Shown here in pieces: positions 17,596 to 26,959 of a stretch of DNA of 64,000 nucleotides; positions within the stretch are counted from its first letter, which is position 1; every line of letters starts with the position of its first letter. The stretch is from contig CAJUAH010000005.1 of the NCBI GenBank assembly GCA_910584375.1, forward strand, positions 1 through 64,000. Direction: 5' to 3'. The notes below the pieces were generated by a model, which was not told where the DNA came from, made no database searches, and was given only the letters and a program-made list of their open reading frames with translations. The position numbers were made by a program, and so were the translations under genes. Source of the stretch: an uncultured Acetatifactor sp. (GTDB lineage Bacteria; Bacillota; Clostridia; Lachnospirales; Lachnospiraceae).

Positions 17596-19623
17596 ATGAG
17601 ATATCAGATCAGGCACGCCCTGGTACAGTTTGGGGCGGACACTATATTGGAGAATGTGGATTTTGAGGTACACGACCGGGAAAAGATAGCCATCGTGGGC
17701 CGCAACGGCTGCGGAAAGACCACATTGCTGAGGCTCATCGCGGGGGATATCCAGATGAACAATCCGGACAGCGACGAGGAGTGCGGCATCACCATGGCGG
17801 GCAAACAGGAGATCGGTTTTCTGCGCCAGGTGAACTTTGAGGACCGGGAGATATCGGTGGAGGAGGAGATCAAAAAAGTCTTTGCCCCGGTATTTGCCTG
17901 TGAAAAGAGGATGAACGAGCTGGAGGAGCAGATGAAGGAGTCTGACGGCAGAGAACTGTTGGGCGAGTACGACAGTCTGCAGCGCAGGATGGAATCCCTG
18001 CGGGGATATTCCTGGAGACAGGACATGGAGATCATGTTCCAGCGTTTCGGTTTCGCCCTGGAGGATCTGGCGCGCCCCATCGGCAGTTTTTCGGGAGGAC
18101 AGCAGACCAAGGTGGCTTTTATTAAACTGCTGCTGGGAAGACCGGATATCATGCTGCTGGACGAGCCCACCAACCATTTGGATCTGCCCACCATCGAATG
18201 GCTGGAGGGCTATCTGAAGAATTATGATAAGGCGGTGGTCATTGTATCTCATGACCGGATGTTTCTGGACAAGGTGATCGACGTGACCTATGAGATAGAA
18301 TATCACAGGATCAGGCGATATGTGGGCAATTACTCCGCCTTTATGAGGCAGAAGGAAGAGAATCTCATCAAGCAGGAAAAAGATTACGAGGAGCAGCAGA
18401 AAGAGATCCAGCGGCTGACAGAGTGGATCGAGAAGTGGAAGAACACGCCCAGCAAGGTGGCCGCCACCCGCTCCAAGCGCATGGTGATCGAGCATATGGT
18501 CAAGATAGAGAAACCCAGAAGGTTTGACACCAGAGCATTTCACGCCAGATATGAGCCGAGGATAGAGAGTTATACCAATGTGGTGCAGGCCAGGGATTTG
18601 TCCATTGGATACGATCATGAGCTGGAAAAAGTAAATTTTCTCCTGCAAAAAAAGGAGCGGCTCGCCATCATCGGGGAGAACGGAAAGGGTAAATCCACGC
18701 TGTTGAAAACTTTGATCGGAGAACTGCCCGCGCTGGGAGGCGAATTTAAGTTCGGACAGAATGTGGAATGGGGGTATTTTGACCAGCAGAAAGCGGTGCA
18801 GGACGACGCGGATCCCCGACAGACGGTGCTGGACAATTTCTGGGAGGAATATCCCCGCTATGTGCGGGAGGAGGTGCGCAGCGCCCTGGGCGGGTTCCTG
18901 TTCTCGGGAGAGGATGTGATGAAACTCATGGGGCAGCTCTCCGGGGGAGAAAAGGTGCGTCTGTCCCTGTGTAAGATGCTGCAGACCCGCCCCAATCTGC
19001 TGATCCTGGACGAGCCCACCAACCATATGGATATCGTAGGCAAAGAGGCGTTGGAGCAGATGCTGAAGGAATACGCGGGCACCGTGCTGTTTGTGTCCCA
19101 CGACCGGTATTTTATCAGCCGCATTGCCACGGGAATACTGGAGTTCTCCGCAGACGGCGTCAGGCAGTACAAGATGGGCTATGAAGACTATCTGGAGCGA
19201 AAACAGAAAGAGGCTGCGGGACTGGTGGGGAACAACGTCGCTGCGGCGAGCCCGGACGCAAATATCGGAAAAGCAGGCAGCGGTAAGGGGGGGACGCCGG
19301 ACATTCCGGCAGAGATGCCAAAGACGCAGTCCGGGAAAGCGGCTCCCACCCTGTCGGATGTGTTTGACAAAAAGACTTATTACAATCCGGGAAAGATACG
19401 CTCCCGTTTAAAGAGCCAGTTGGAGAAGTACGAACGCCAGCTGTCCGAGAGTGAGAACAGACTGGCGGATTTGCAGATACAGCTGGCGGATCCTGCCCTG
19501 GCCAGCGATTACGCCCGGCTGGTGGAACTGCAGGAGGCAATAGATACAGAGGAACAGAATCAGGAAAGCCTGTTAGAGCGTATGCTGGAGGCGGAGACAG
19601 AACTGTCGGAGATGGAGGAGTAA
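17596..19623 (+). CDS. ABC-F family ATPase
   Basis: 675 residues with two ABC domains in one chain and no membrane helices. Domain 1 has Walker A GRNGCGKTT (~35), signature SFSGGQQ and Walker B IMLLDEPTNHLDL. Domain 2 has GENGKGKSTLL (~359), QLSGGEKVRLSLC and LLILDEPTNHMDI. Between them lies a charged interdomain linker, and a C-terminal ~130-residue extension ends in a coiled coil (KSQLEKYERQLSESENRLADL). ABC-F proteins act on ribosomes as translation factors or antibiotic-protection proteins; this one resembles Uup/YkpA-like members more than short resistance types. Its stop is inside a terminator stem. Confidence 0.93.
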   Translation: MRYQIRHALVQFGADTILENVDFEVHDREKIAIVGRNGCGKTTLLRLIAGDIQMNNPDSDEECGITMAGKQEIGFLRQVNFEDREISVEEEIKKVFAPVFACEKRMNELEEQMKESDGRELLGEYDSLQRRMESLRGYSWRQDMEIMFQRFGFALEDLARPIGSFSGGQQTKVAFIKLLLGRPDIMLLDEPTNHLDLPTIEWLEGYLKNYDKAVVIVSHDRMFLDKVIDVTYEIEYHRIRRYVGNYSAFMRQKEENLIKQEKDYEEQQKEIQRLTEWIEKWKNTPSKVAATRSKRMVIEHMVKIEKPRRFDTRAFHARYEPRIESYTNVVQARDLSIGYDHELEKVNFLLQKKERLAIIGENGKGKSTLLKTLIGELPALGGEFKFGQNVEWGYFDQQKAVQDDADPRQTVLDNFWEEYPRYVREEVRSALGGFLFSGEDVMKLMGQLSGGEKVRLSLCKMLQTRPNLLILDEPTNHMDIVGKEALEQMLKEYAGTVLFVSHDRYFISRIATGILEFSADGVRQYKMGYEDYLERKQKEAAGLVGNNVAAASPDANIGKAGSGKGGTPDIPAEMPKTQSGKAAPTLSDVFDKKTYYNPGKIRSRLKSQLEKYERQLSESENRLADLQIQLADPALASDYARLVELQEAIDTEEQNQESLLERMLEAETELSEMEE

Positions 19624-19643
19624 CCCATCTCCGACAGTTTATT
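19603..19643 (+). terminator. Terminator overlapping the ABC-F stop codon
   Basis: A 13-bp stem, CTGTCGGAGATGG and its complement, brackets the stop codon in its loop and is followed by TTTATTT. The 5' arm is coding sequence. It lies between two converging genes. Confidence 0.75.
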
Positions 19644-19663
19644 TACGGGATGTAAATTAAAAC

Positions 19664-20020
19664 TTATTTTGACTCGGAATTTTCGGATGATTTTAGCAAA
19701 CATAAATAATTGAGCAAATCCTGACGGCGTTCCAGGGACAGTTCAATGATGGTGTCCATCAGATCCGCAACTGTGTAACGGTCGATCAACTTTTTCTCCA
19801 TGTCGTCGATGGGCGCCATATATTCGACGCGGCCCAACAGATAGTCTGTAGATACGTGAAAATATCTGGCCATTTTTTCCAATGTTTTGATATCCGGGAC
19901 GTGGATGTCGTTTTCATAGCTGGATATGCCGCTGATTGACATATGCAGCTCGGCGGCTAATTCCTTTTGATAGATACCGCGCTCTGTGCGCAGACGATAC
20001 AGCTTTTCCCCTAAACTCAT
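19664..20020 (-). CDS. XRE-family transcriptional regulator
   Basis: 118 residues on the minus strand. An N-terminal Cro/C1 helix-turn-helix (SLGEKLYRLRTERGIYQKEL...MSISGISSYENDIHVPDIKTLEKMARYFHVSTDYLLGR, ~3-64) is followed by a short helical tail with RYTVADLMDTIIELS. AGGAGAG precedes its ATG. It is divergent from the C39 peptidase gene across a 323-base gap, so it may regulate it or itself. Confidence 0.93.
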   Translation of the reverse strand: MSLGEKLYRLRTERGIYQKELAAELHMSISGISSYENDIHVPDIKTLEKMARYFHVSTDYLLGRVEYMAPIDDMEKKLIDRYTVADLMDTIIELSLERRQDLLNYLCLLKSSENSESK

Positions 20021-20343
20021 TTGTACTCTCCTGATCTTTCCGATAATATCCGCGGCCGTCCCATATATCTTTTTTGGATAAAGAATATGGCAGTAAATAC
20101 CGCAGGGAAATGAAAAAAGTTATTCATATCATTTTAACAAAGATTAAATCAAAACAATATAAAAATTCCCTATAGAATTAAAATACCTCTTTTGTAATAA
20201 AAATGCAAGAATTTTATAAGGATATTTTGAAAAATCCTGTTCTCCCTATCTGGTATATTGAGAGAAGGCGATAGTAAAGGGATCGGGGAAGGGATCCCGG
20301 CAGTTGTCTGCTGTCTGAAACGGGATAAGGAGGAGAGATGTAA
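20021..20343. other. Divergent intergenic region between XRE regulator and C39 peptidase
   Basis: This A/T-rich gap holds the start signals of two divergent genes. Near 20100-20235 there are A/T-rich stretches, and GGGATC repeats occur around 20279-20300. I found no confident promoter hexamers and no coding sequence. Confidence 0.5.
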
Positions 20344-21291
20344 ATGACTGGGGAGCGACAGAGGAGGCTCTGCAAAGGCAGGGGAGATAGAAGACGTAGA
20401 CGGCGCGTCGAAAGGGCATACTGCATATGTATGATCGTTGCGACACTGGCGGTGGTGATGGGGACAGGATTCATATCCCTGCTGTGCTACCAAGGGGCGG
20501 AGGGACCGGTCATGGCCGGACAGGCCGGCGGCCTGGGCAACAGGGAGGCCGACAGACAGGACGGGATACCCCGGGAAGAAGATCTGAAATATCCCGACAG
20601 CCTGCTCACGCTGATGGAGATGAACCCGGAGGCGGAGGAATTTGTTTTGGAGTATTTCCAGAATAAAGACCTGCATCCGGAGATCGACCTGTCCGGCGAG
20701 GTGGAGCGGGGGAGTATTCCGCTGTTTTTACAGTGGGACAAGCGCTGGGGATATGAAAACTACGGCAGCGACTTCCTGGCGGTCACCGGATGCGGCCCCA
20801 CCTGTCTGTCCATGGTGTGGTGCGGCCTCACCGGAGAGACGCAGTGGGATCCGCTGGCTGTGGCCGGTTATGCGGAGCGGGAAGGGTATTATGTGAAAGG
20901 GGCCGGAACGGCCTGGGATCTGATGTCCATGGGAGCGGAGGAACTGGGGCTTACGGTGGACAGCGTTGTGTTTGACGGGCAGCATATACTGGAGCGGCTG
21001 CAAGCGGGCGAACCCATCATCTGCGCCATGCGTCCAGGAGATTTTACCACCACGGGGCATTTTATCGTGCTGTCGGGGCTGGACGGGGACGGCAGAGTAC
21101 AGGTCTGCGATCCCAACAGCCGGATAAACAGCGAGAAAAGCTGGGATGTGGAGGAATTGCTACCGCAGATCAAGAATCTGTGGGCCTATCGGTATGACCG
21201 CAAATTGAACTACAAGTTTTATGACAAAAGGCCGCGGGCCTGCTATAGTATTCATATCGGCACGGAAGAACAGGCGCATACAGCAATCTGA
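20344..21291 (+). CDS. Membrane-anchored C39-like cysteine peptidase
   Basis: 315 residues. An Arg-rich N-terminus precedes one membrane helix (CMIVATLAVVMGTGFISLLC, ~30-50), leaving the rest outside the cell. The C-terminal domain has the papain-like C39 pattern: QWDKRWGYENYG, catalytic Cys in TGCGPTCLSMVW (about C150), His in TTGHFIVLSG and Asp in VCDPNSRI. Such domains process peptides or wall material; the substrate is unknown. GGAGGAGAG precedes the start. The divergent XRE gene is a candidate regulator. Confidence 0.85.
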   Translation: MTGERQRRLCKGRGDRRRRRRVERAYCICMIVATLAVVMGTGFISLLCYQGAEGPVMAGQAGGLGNREADRQDGIPREEDLKYPDSLLTLMEMNPEAEEFVLEYFQNKDLHPEIDLSGEVERGSIPLFLQWDKRWGYENYGSDFLAVTGCGPTCLSMVWCGLTGETQWDPLAVAGYAEREGYYVKGAGTAWDLMSMGAEELGLTVDSVVFDGQHILERLQAGEPIICAMRPGDFTTTGHFIVLSGLDGDGRVQVCDPNSRINSEKSWDVEELLPQIKNLWAYRYDRKLNYKFYDKRPRACYSIHIGTEEQAHTAI

Positions 21292-21353
21292 ACAATCAAT
21301 GATAAAATCACAATGGAACTATACCGACAGCGTCTGGCGTGTGATGAACAGGG

Positions 21354-21387
21354 ACATCGCTTATAACAGTCATGTTATGGGCGATGT
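21354..21387. repeat. 14-bp stem-loop upstream of the DUF2828 gene
   Basis: ACATCGCTTATAAC pairs with GTTATGGGCGATGT (two G-U wobbles) around loop AGTCAT. A second small hairpin, GGGGC-GTA-GCCCC, follows at 21421-21433. Neither has a T-run. They lie in the 190-base gap before the DUF2828 gene and may be structural or REP-like. Confidence 0.5.
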
Positions 21388-21480
21388 TTCTTGCGGATGG
21401 TCTTCGGTGGGGGCGTCTGAGGGGCGTAGCCCCCTGGAGTCATCGCATGGCAGTATAAATAAATTGCAGGAGGAAAGGCG

Positions 21481-22581
21481 ATGAACAGGGCAAGAGCGGT
21501 GCGATATGACAATGGAGACATGGAAAAAGAGATCGCGGGTTTTGATATATCCGGGAGCCATCCGGTTCATGCCCGAAAAGGCAGTTTCCAGCCCCAGGCA
21601 CTTTCCTTCGCGCGCCGATACGGCGGCCGCGTCAGGACGGAGAACGGCGGCCTGGGACACAGAACTGCCGGGCACGAACTGCTGGATCTGCATTTTCAGG
21701 TGTCTTCCCTGCGCGGACGCAACGAAGAATACATAGAGAATCATTTTGTGAGGGCTTTTTACGAGGAACGGCATTACGCCGTGAAGTGGCTGTTCTATCT
21801 GCGGGATATCGCCCAGGGGCTGGGGGAGCGCAGAAGTTTCCGCGTCTGTATGCGGTATCTGGCCAAGTCTCAGCCTGAGATTGCCCGGGAGGTCATGGAA
21901 CTGATCCCCCGATATGGGCGATACGACGATCTGATGCTTTATCTGGATACGCCGCTGCAGGAGGAGATGGGAGCGCTCGTGGCCCGACAGCTCAAGGCGG
22001 ACCGGGAGGCCATGGAGGCAGGGCGTCCCGTCAGTCTGCTGGCCAAATGGCTGCCCGGCATCAACACCTCCAGCTCCGTTACCCGGGCCATGGCGGTGAG
22101 GATGGCGAGAATGCTGGGAATGGACAGGAGAGAGTATCGCCGAACCCTGTCGGCCCTCCGCGCTTATATGGACGTGACGGAAGTAAAAATGACGGCCGGA
22201 CAATGGGGGCAGGTGGAATACGAGAAAGTCCCGGCGAAGGCAAATCTGCGGTATGACGCCGCCTTTGCCAGGCATGACCGGGCGCGCCGGGAGGACTATC
22301 TGCGCCGTGTGTACCTGGAGGAGGGGAAACTGAATATCGGCGGGATCATGCCCTACGAGATCGTCCATAAGATCTATTGCGGCAGCAACAGCCGGTGCTG
22401 GAATGCCTCTCTTCAGGAGAACCTGCTGGCGGAATTGATGTGGCAGAAACTGCTTCGGGAGGGCTTTAAAAACGAGTGGGGGCTGGAGGACTGCATCGTG
22501 GTGGCGGACGGCTCCGGCAGCATGTATTCCCCGGTGGAGGAGGCGCTGGCCAGAGCGGGCCGCAAGGACGCAACGCTCTAA
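21481..22581 (+). pseudogene. DUF2828 (TROVE/VWA-like) protein, truncated
   Basis: 366 residues. The N-terminal ~310 follow the DUF2828 helical-repeat pattern (ENHFVRAFYEERHYAVKWLFYLRD, RYGRYDDLM, LAKWLPGINTSS), related to the RNA-binding TROVE/Ro fold. The C-terminal VWA domain begins normally with the MIDAS motif DGSGSM but the chain stops about 20 residues later with an unrelated tail (AGRKDATL). A full protein would need ~150 more residues, and I see no continuation in other frames. It is thus most likely a decayed gene. GGAGGAAAGGCG precedes the start. Confidence 0.65.
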
Positions 22582-22719
22582 ACCCCCTTGAAAGAAGGGA
22601 AAAAAGCTGTTATAGTATAGAGGTGTGTTCGGGAGATTTTGTAACCTGGGCGGCACGCGGGAGTGTGCCGCGGTGTATTTTCGCTGACGGCCCGGAGAGG
22701 GCGGAAGGGAGGCTGCAAT

Positions 22720-23028
22720 ATGGAACACGTTTTTCCGACGATCGATCTGAAAGCCACTGGCAGGAGGATCAGGGAACTGCGGGAGCAGAGAGGCATCAGT
22801 GTCCGGCAGTTGCAGGCGTTTCTGGGCTTTGAGCAGCCCCAGGCCATATACAAGTGGCAGAGGGGAGAGTGCCTGCCCACATTTGACAATATGTACGCCA
22901 TGGCCTGTTTCTTTCATGTCAAGGTAGATGAAATCCTGGTGGGCAACCGCCAGGATTTTGACATTTTCTGGCTACAAAGGATACCACATGGCTGGTCAGC
23001 GACGCAGTTCCGAATGTCGTATTGCTGA
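22720..23028 (+). CDS. XRE-family regulator, short
   Basis: 102 residues. The helix-turn-helix is clear: TGRRIRELREQRGISVRQLQ, then FLGFEQPQAIYKWQRGECLPTFDNMYAMACFF. The final ~25 residues (after EILVGNRQ) look less regular than the rest and may come from a junction with foreign DNA. GGGAGG lies 8 bases before the ATG. The 240 bases that follow hold only what looks like a minus-strand remnant. Confidence 0.75.
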   Translation: MEHVFPTIDLKATGRRIRELREQRGISVRQLQAFLGFEQPQAIYKWQRGECLPTFDNMYAMACFFHVKVDEILVGNRQDFDIFWLQRIPHGWSATQFRMSYC

Positions 23029-23285
23029 GCCAGCCGTTTATCCATTGATTTTCCTCCTCCTTCGGCGCTGCGGATATCCGTCGCACCGATCTGTTCCCGG
23101 ATGTCAGCCATGGGCTTATTATAAAGGGAAGTGTCGATGAACGCAACACCCACGGAACGAGAAAAAATTCTGTACTTTTTATCCCGTATATGTTATAGTA
23201 AAAAACAGATAAAGTATTGGAAATGGCAGGGAGCGGTATGCGCCGCTCCCTCTTTTGACACTCGGGAGGAATGGAGGACAGGGCC
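23029..23285. other. Intergenic region with a possible minus-strand gene remnant
   Basis: Read on the minus strand, GGAGGAGG is followed 7 bases later by an ATG that opens MDKRLAQQYDIRN, and upstream of it FIDTSLYNKPMADIREQ is open in the same frame. The reading frame then runs into the antisense of the XRE gene. It looks like the junction of an old gene end and a gene start, but I cannot name either. A weak TATAGTA box precedes the next plus-strand gene. Confidence 0.3.
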
Positions 23286-23759
23286 ATGCAGATCAGACGG
23301 GCGCAGGAGCGCGATATGGAGGGGATCAACAGGCTGCTGTTCCAGGTGCTGGCGGTACACCACAACGGCAGGCCGGATCTGTTCAAGGGAGATGTGAAAA
23401 AGTATACGGATCAGGAGCTGGCAGAGCTGATCGGAGACGACAGCCGCCCGATCTTTGTGGGGGTGGACGAGGCGTCGCAGCAGGTGATGGGGTATGCGTT
23501 CTGTATGTTTCAGCAGCATGTTGACGATAATATCCTGACGGACATAAAGACTCTGTACATAGACGACCTGTGTGTGGACGAGGAGTGCAGGGGGCGGCAT
23601 ATCGGGCGCAGGATATATGAGCATGTGCTGGAGTTTGCCCGCAGGGAGAACTGTTACAATGTCACGTTGAATGTGTGGTCGTGCAATCCTGCGGCGCAGC
23701 ATTTTTATGAGAAATGCGGCCTGACGCCCCAGAAGATCGGAATGGAGAAGATATTGTAG
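23286..23759 (+). CDS. GNAT family N-acetyltransferase
   Basis: 157 residues. Opening beta strand IRRAQERDMEGIN, the acetyl-CoA motif A with LYIDDLCVDEECRGRHIGRRIYEHV (Q/RxxGxG/A variant RGRHIG, ~103-113) and the C-terminal NPAAQHFYEKCGL motif make a complete GNAT domain. The start after GGACAGGGCC is chosen 15 bases inside the longest frame. Substrate unknown. Confidence 0.92.
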   Translation: MQIRRAQERDMEGINRLLFQVLAVHHNGRPDLFKGDVKKYTDQELAELIGDDSRPIFVGVDEASQQVMGYAFCMFQQHVDDNILTDIKTLYIDDLCVDEECRGRHIGRRIYEHVLEFARRENCYNVTLNVWSCNPAAQHFYEKCGLTPQKIGMEKIL

Positions 23760-23872
23760 GGATGTGGACGGTATGGCAGTATAAGATCGGGCAGGGACGT
23801 AACGCCGCGCCGGGACGCACGGAGCCAGGGTATAAGATATGGTATCAAATCAGGAAAAAGTGAGGTAGAGAG

Positions 23873-25858
23873 ATGCACGGAAACAGGAAGATGCGCAGAG
23901 ATATAAAGAAGACGGGATTGTGTCTGGCGATGGCAGGCCTTATCGCGGTCTGGCCCCTGGCCGCTCATGCCCAGACCCAGTGGTATGACGACTCGGATAT
24001 CGTGCGTGCGGATATCAGTTATGAAGATATGGAGTATGTGGGATATGATCCGGCGTATGCGTATACACTGATAGAGGAGATGCGTTCCCTGTCCCAGGAG
24101 CCGGGGAATGAGGAGCGTGTCATAGAGAACTATGAGCTGCTGGGCAGGGAGCTGGATAAGCTGTATACCCAGCAGGCGCTGAACGAGATCCGCTATTACA
24201 GGGACGTAAACAACGAGGAATACGCGTCCATCGACACGGAATTGCAGCAGGTCTACCGGGATGTGGTGGATCAGTTTTTGCAGACGGTGAGAGATGTGCT
24301 GTGTACGGATTACAGGGATTCTCTGGGGACGCACATCAGCGATGAAGAGTTGGTGGAGGAATATCTGGACTACGAAGATATGACCGAGGAACTGCAGGCC
24401 CTGCTGGACGAGGAGAACGCGCTGGAGCAACAGTATGACCAGGCCAGCATGGCGGAGTACACTGTGACCGTGAAGGGAAAGAAATGGACGGAGGAGTCCT
24501 ACAACGAGGCCATAGACGATCTGACTTGGCGGGAAATGCTGGCCATCAGCACGGCGCTGGATAAGGCCAAGAACGAGGCCATATGCCCCATTTTTCTGGA
24601 TCTGGTAAAGAACCGCAACGCCCGGGCACAGATCTACGGATATGACAACTATGCCGAGTATGCCTATGCGGATCTGTACAACAGGGACTATACCACGGAG
24701 GAGATACAGGCGGTCTACGCGGCGGTAAAGGAATATGTGGTGCCAGTGCTGGCAGAGGTGGAGGAGTATGTATACTCGGGCAATCTCAACGACCTGATAT
24801 ACATGGATCACCTGACGGAGGACTATGTGATCGACGTGGTGGGGCGGCACATGGGGGATATCGATCCCGCGCTGGCGGAGGTATACCAATATATGGTGGA
24901 TCACCACCTGTACGATATCGACTATGATCCCAACAAGATGAACGTGGGCTACACCACCACCCTGTACGAATACCAGGAGCCGTTTATCTTCAACACGCCG
25001 GATTATTCCTATTACGATCTGGAGACCATGATCCATGAGTTCGGCCATTATAACGAGGCTTTCCACGCGGGAACCACTCTGGTCACGGATGTGACCAACA
25101 TGGACGTGGCGGAGATCCATTCCCAGGGGCTGGAACTGCTGTATCTGGAGTACGCGGACGATGTATACGGTGCGGAACTGGGAGATACCGCACGGCAGAT
25201 GATTCTGTACCAGATCCTGTATTCCGTAATCGACGGCTGTCTGTACGACGAATTCCAGAACGCGGTGTTCTCGGCGGATCACGAGATGACGGCGCAGGAG
25301 GTAAACCGCCTGTTCCGCGAACTCTCCCTGGAGTATGGCTACACCTATTATGACACGGAAGAGGAGGCCTATGACTGGGTGGACGTCCCCCATACTTTTT
25401 CCTCCCCCATGTATTATGTGAGCTACGGAACATCGGCCCTGGCGGCGCTGGACATATGGACGATATCGTTGGAAGACCGACAGGCGGGAATTGACAAATA
25501 TATGGAACTGACCACCTACGGTCTGACTACGACCTACTGTGAACTTATGGAAAAATGCGGTCTGAAGAGTATCTTTGAGGAGGGAACGATTCGGGAGATC
25601 GCGCAGGCGGTATCGGATTACTCCTCCGCGCTGGCTCATGAAGGGGAGGAGGAGACCGGACGCAACGACGGGTACGAGGACTATGACTTTGATTCCTTTG
25701 TGGAAAAGTACGGCAACGACCTGGAAGACGATATCTTTGACGGCGTATCAAGGTTTATGGAGATGAATTCCGTGATTTTGCTTGTCGCGGAAATATTGAC
25801 GGTGATTACGATTCTGATCATTATAGGTATATTGTCCTCAAAGGAGAAGAAGAGATGA
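23873..25858 (+). CDS. Secreted/surface M3-family peptidase with C-terminal membrane anchor
   Basis: 661 residues. A signal peptide (LAMAGLIAVWPLAAHA-Q) leads to an all-helical M3 peptidase body with the zinc motif HEFGH at about residues 388-392, followed by the downstream Glu in TNMDVAEIHSQGLE. The end has one membrane helix (ILLVAEILTVITILIIIGIL) and a basic tail, so the enzyme is tethered outside the cell. M3 enzymes usually act in the cytoplasm on short peptides; a surface form suggests peptide foraging. The stop overlaps the YccF gene by 4 bases. Confidence 0.88.
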   Translation: MHGNRKMRRDIKKTGLCLAMAGLIAVWPLAAHAQTQWYDDSDIVRADISYEDMEYVGYDPAYAYTLIEEMRSLSQEPGNEERVIENYELLGRELDKLYTQQALNEIRYYRDVNNEEYASIDTELQQVYRDVVDQFLQTVRDVLCTDYRDSLGTHISDEELVEEYLDYEDMTEELQALLDEENALEQQYDQASMAEYTVTVKGKKWTEESYNEAIDDLTWREMLAISTALDKAKNEAICPIFLDLVKNRNARAQIYGYDNYAEYAYADLYNRDYTTEEIQAVYAAVKEYVVPVLAEVEEYVYSGNLNDLIYMDHLTEDYVIDVVGRHMGDIDPALAEVYQYMVDHHLYDIDYDPNKMNVGYTTTLYEYQEPFIFNTPDYSYYDLETMIHEFGHYNEAFHAGTTLVTDVTNMDVAEIHSQGLELLYLEYADDVYGAELGDTARQMILYQILYSVIDGCLYDEFQNAVFSADHEMTAQEVNRLFRELSLEYGYTYYDTEEEAYDWVDVPHTFSSPMYYVSYGTSALAALDIWTISLEDRQAGIDKYMELTTYGLTTTYCELMEKCGLKSIFEEGTIREIAQAVSDYSSALAHEGEEETGRNDGYEDYDFDSFVEKYGNDLEDDIFDGVSRFMEMNSVILLVAEILTVITILIIIGILSSKEKKR

Positions 25859-26214
25859 GTTGTCTGGGAAATTTGTTATGGTTTATATTTGGCGGATGCG
25901 TCGGCGGCATTGGCTGGCTGCTGGCCGGGTGCCTGTGGTGCATCACGATCGTGGGTGCTCCCGTGGGAGTGCAGTGTTTTAAATTTGCCTCCATGTCCTT
26001 TTTCCCTTTTGGAAAAGAGATCGAGTATGGCGGCGGTGCGGTATCCCTGGTGGTGAACATTATCTGGATCCTGGTATCCGGGATCCCTCTGGCGCTGCAT
26101 CATCTGGCCTGGGGATGTCTGTTCTGCATCACCTTTATCGGGATTCCTTTTGGGATGCAGCACTTTAAACTGGCGAAACTGGCGCTGATGCCTTTTGGTG
26201 CGAAAATCGTCTGA
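25855..26214 (+). CDS. YccF-domain membrane protein
   Basis: 119 residues made of two similar halves, each with a hydrophobic helix pair and a G(I/V)P-type repeat: WCITIVGAPVGVQCFKFA and FCITFIGIPFGMQHFKLA. This internal duplication is the hallmark of YccF. It starts inside the stop codon of the M3 peptidase gene (ATGA), so it is co-translated with it. Function unknown. Confidence 0.9.
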   Translation: MSCLGNLLWFIFGGCVGGIGWLLAGCLWCITIVGAPVGVQCFKFASMSFFPFGKEIEYGGGAVSLVVNIIWILVSGIPLALHHLAWGCLFCITFIGIPFGMQHFKLAKLALMPFGAKIV

Positions 26215-26419
26215 AAATGCAGGGAAATTGAGCATATATACGAAATAATGTGGCGATATGGCCGGATAAATGGCATAAATCCTGCAAAAACGGTATAAGG
26301 TGTTTTCGGTTTTCCGGGGACGCCTTTTATTGATAGATAGATGGCAGGACAGCCGCTTACCGGGCGGTTATATGTTTATCTTCGGTCCGGGGATACCAGA
26401 GAGGGGGCGTGTGATTTTT

Positions 26420-26944
26420 ATGGAAAAAATACAGTTGGTGCGTCCGGCAGCGGAGCATGTAGGACAGCTGCGGGAATTGCAACGGGAACTGCGGGAGGCG
26501 GGGGATGCGGACGCTTTTGCAGGATGCAGCAGGCTGGAGTACTATGAAGATATAGCGGAGTGGATTCAGTTTGTCTGCCGCCAGGAGAAAGAGGCGGAGC
26601 CGGGCAAGGTGCCGTCTGATGTGTATCTGGCGATCCGGCAGGGGGATGGGCGTCTGGTGGGGATCATTGATCTGCGTCACCACATCGATCATCCCATACT
26701 GGGACTTTGGGGCGGACATATGGGATACAGCGTCCGGCCTGACGAGCGGGGCAAGGGATATGCCCGGGAGATGCTGCGGCTGAATCTGGAGAATTGCAGG
26801 CGGCTGGGACTGGAGAAGGTCATGGTGACATGCAGCCGGGACAATCCCGCCAGCGAACGCACGATCCTGGGCTGCGGCGGTGTGTTCGAGAAGGAAGTGC
26901 CGGTGGACGGAGAGTATATCAGGAGATATTGGATCACATTATAA
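26420..26944 (+). CDS. GNAT family N-acetyltransferase
   Basis: 174 residues. The acetyl-CoA binding motif is in HMGYSVRPDERGKGYAREML, followed by LGLEKVMVTCSRDNPASERTI and the GGVFEKEV strand, the pattern of the YjaB/RimJ-like group that acts on small molecules. GAGAGGGGG lies upstream of the start; the frame is open for 40 more codons before it but without a better ribosome site. pepF follows after 15 bases. Confidence 0.9.
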   Translation: MEKIQLVRPAAEHVGQLRELQRELREAGDADAFAGCSRLEYYEDIAEWIQFVCRQEKEAEPGKVPSDVYLAIRQGDGRLVGIIDLRHHIDHPILGLWGGHMGYSVRPDERGKGYAREMLRLNLENCRRLGLEKVMVTCSRDNPASERTILGCGGVFEKEVPVDGEYIRRYWITL

Positions 26945-26959
26945 TCAGGAGGGAAAAAG

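Noticed and set aside
21221..21484. 87-codon plus-strand ORF before the DUF2828 gene
   Set aside because: It starts within the C39 peptidase gene in another frame and passes through two hairpins; no family features.
23705..25639. Minus-strand open frame of 644 codons
   Set aside because: It is antisense to the M3 peptidase gene, with no family features and an odd composition (rich in Ile, His, Gln and Arg).
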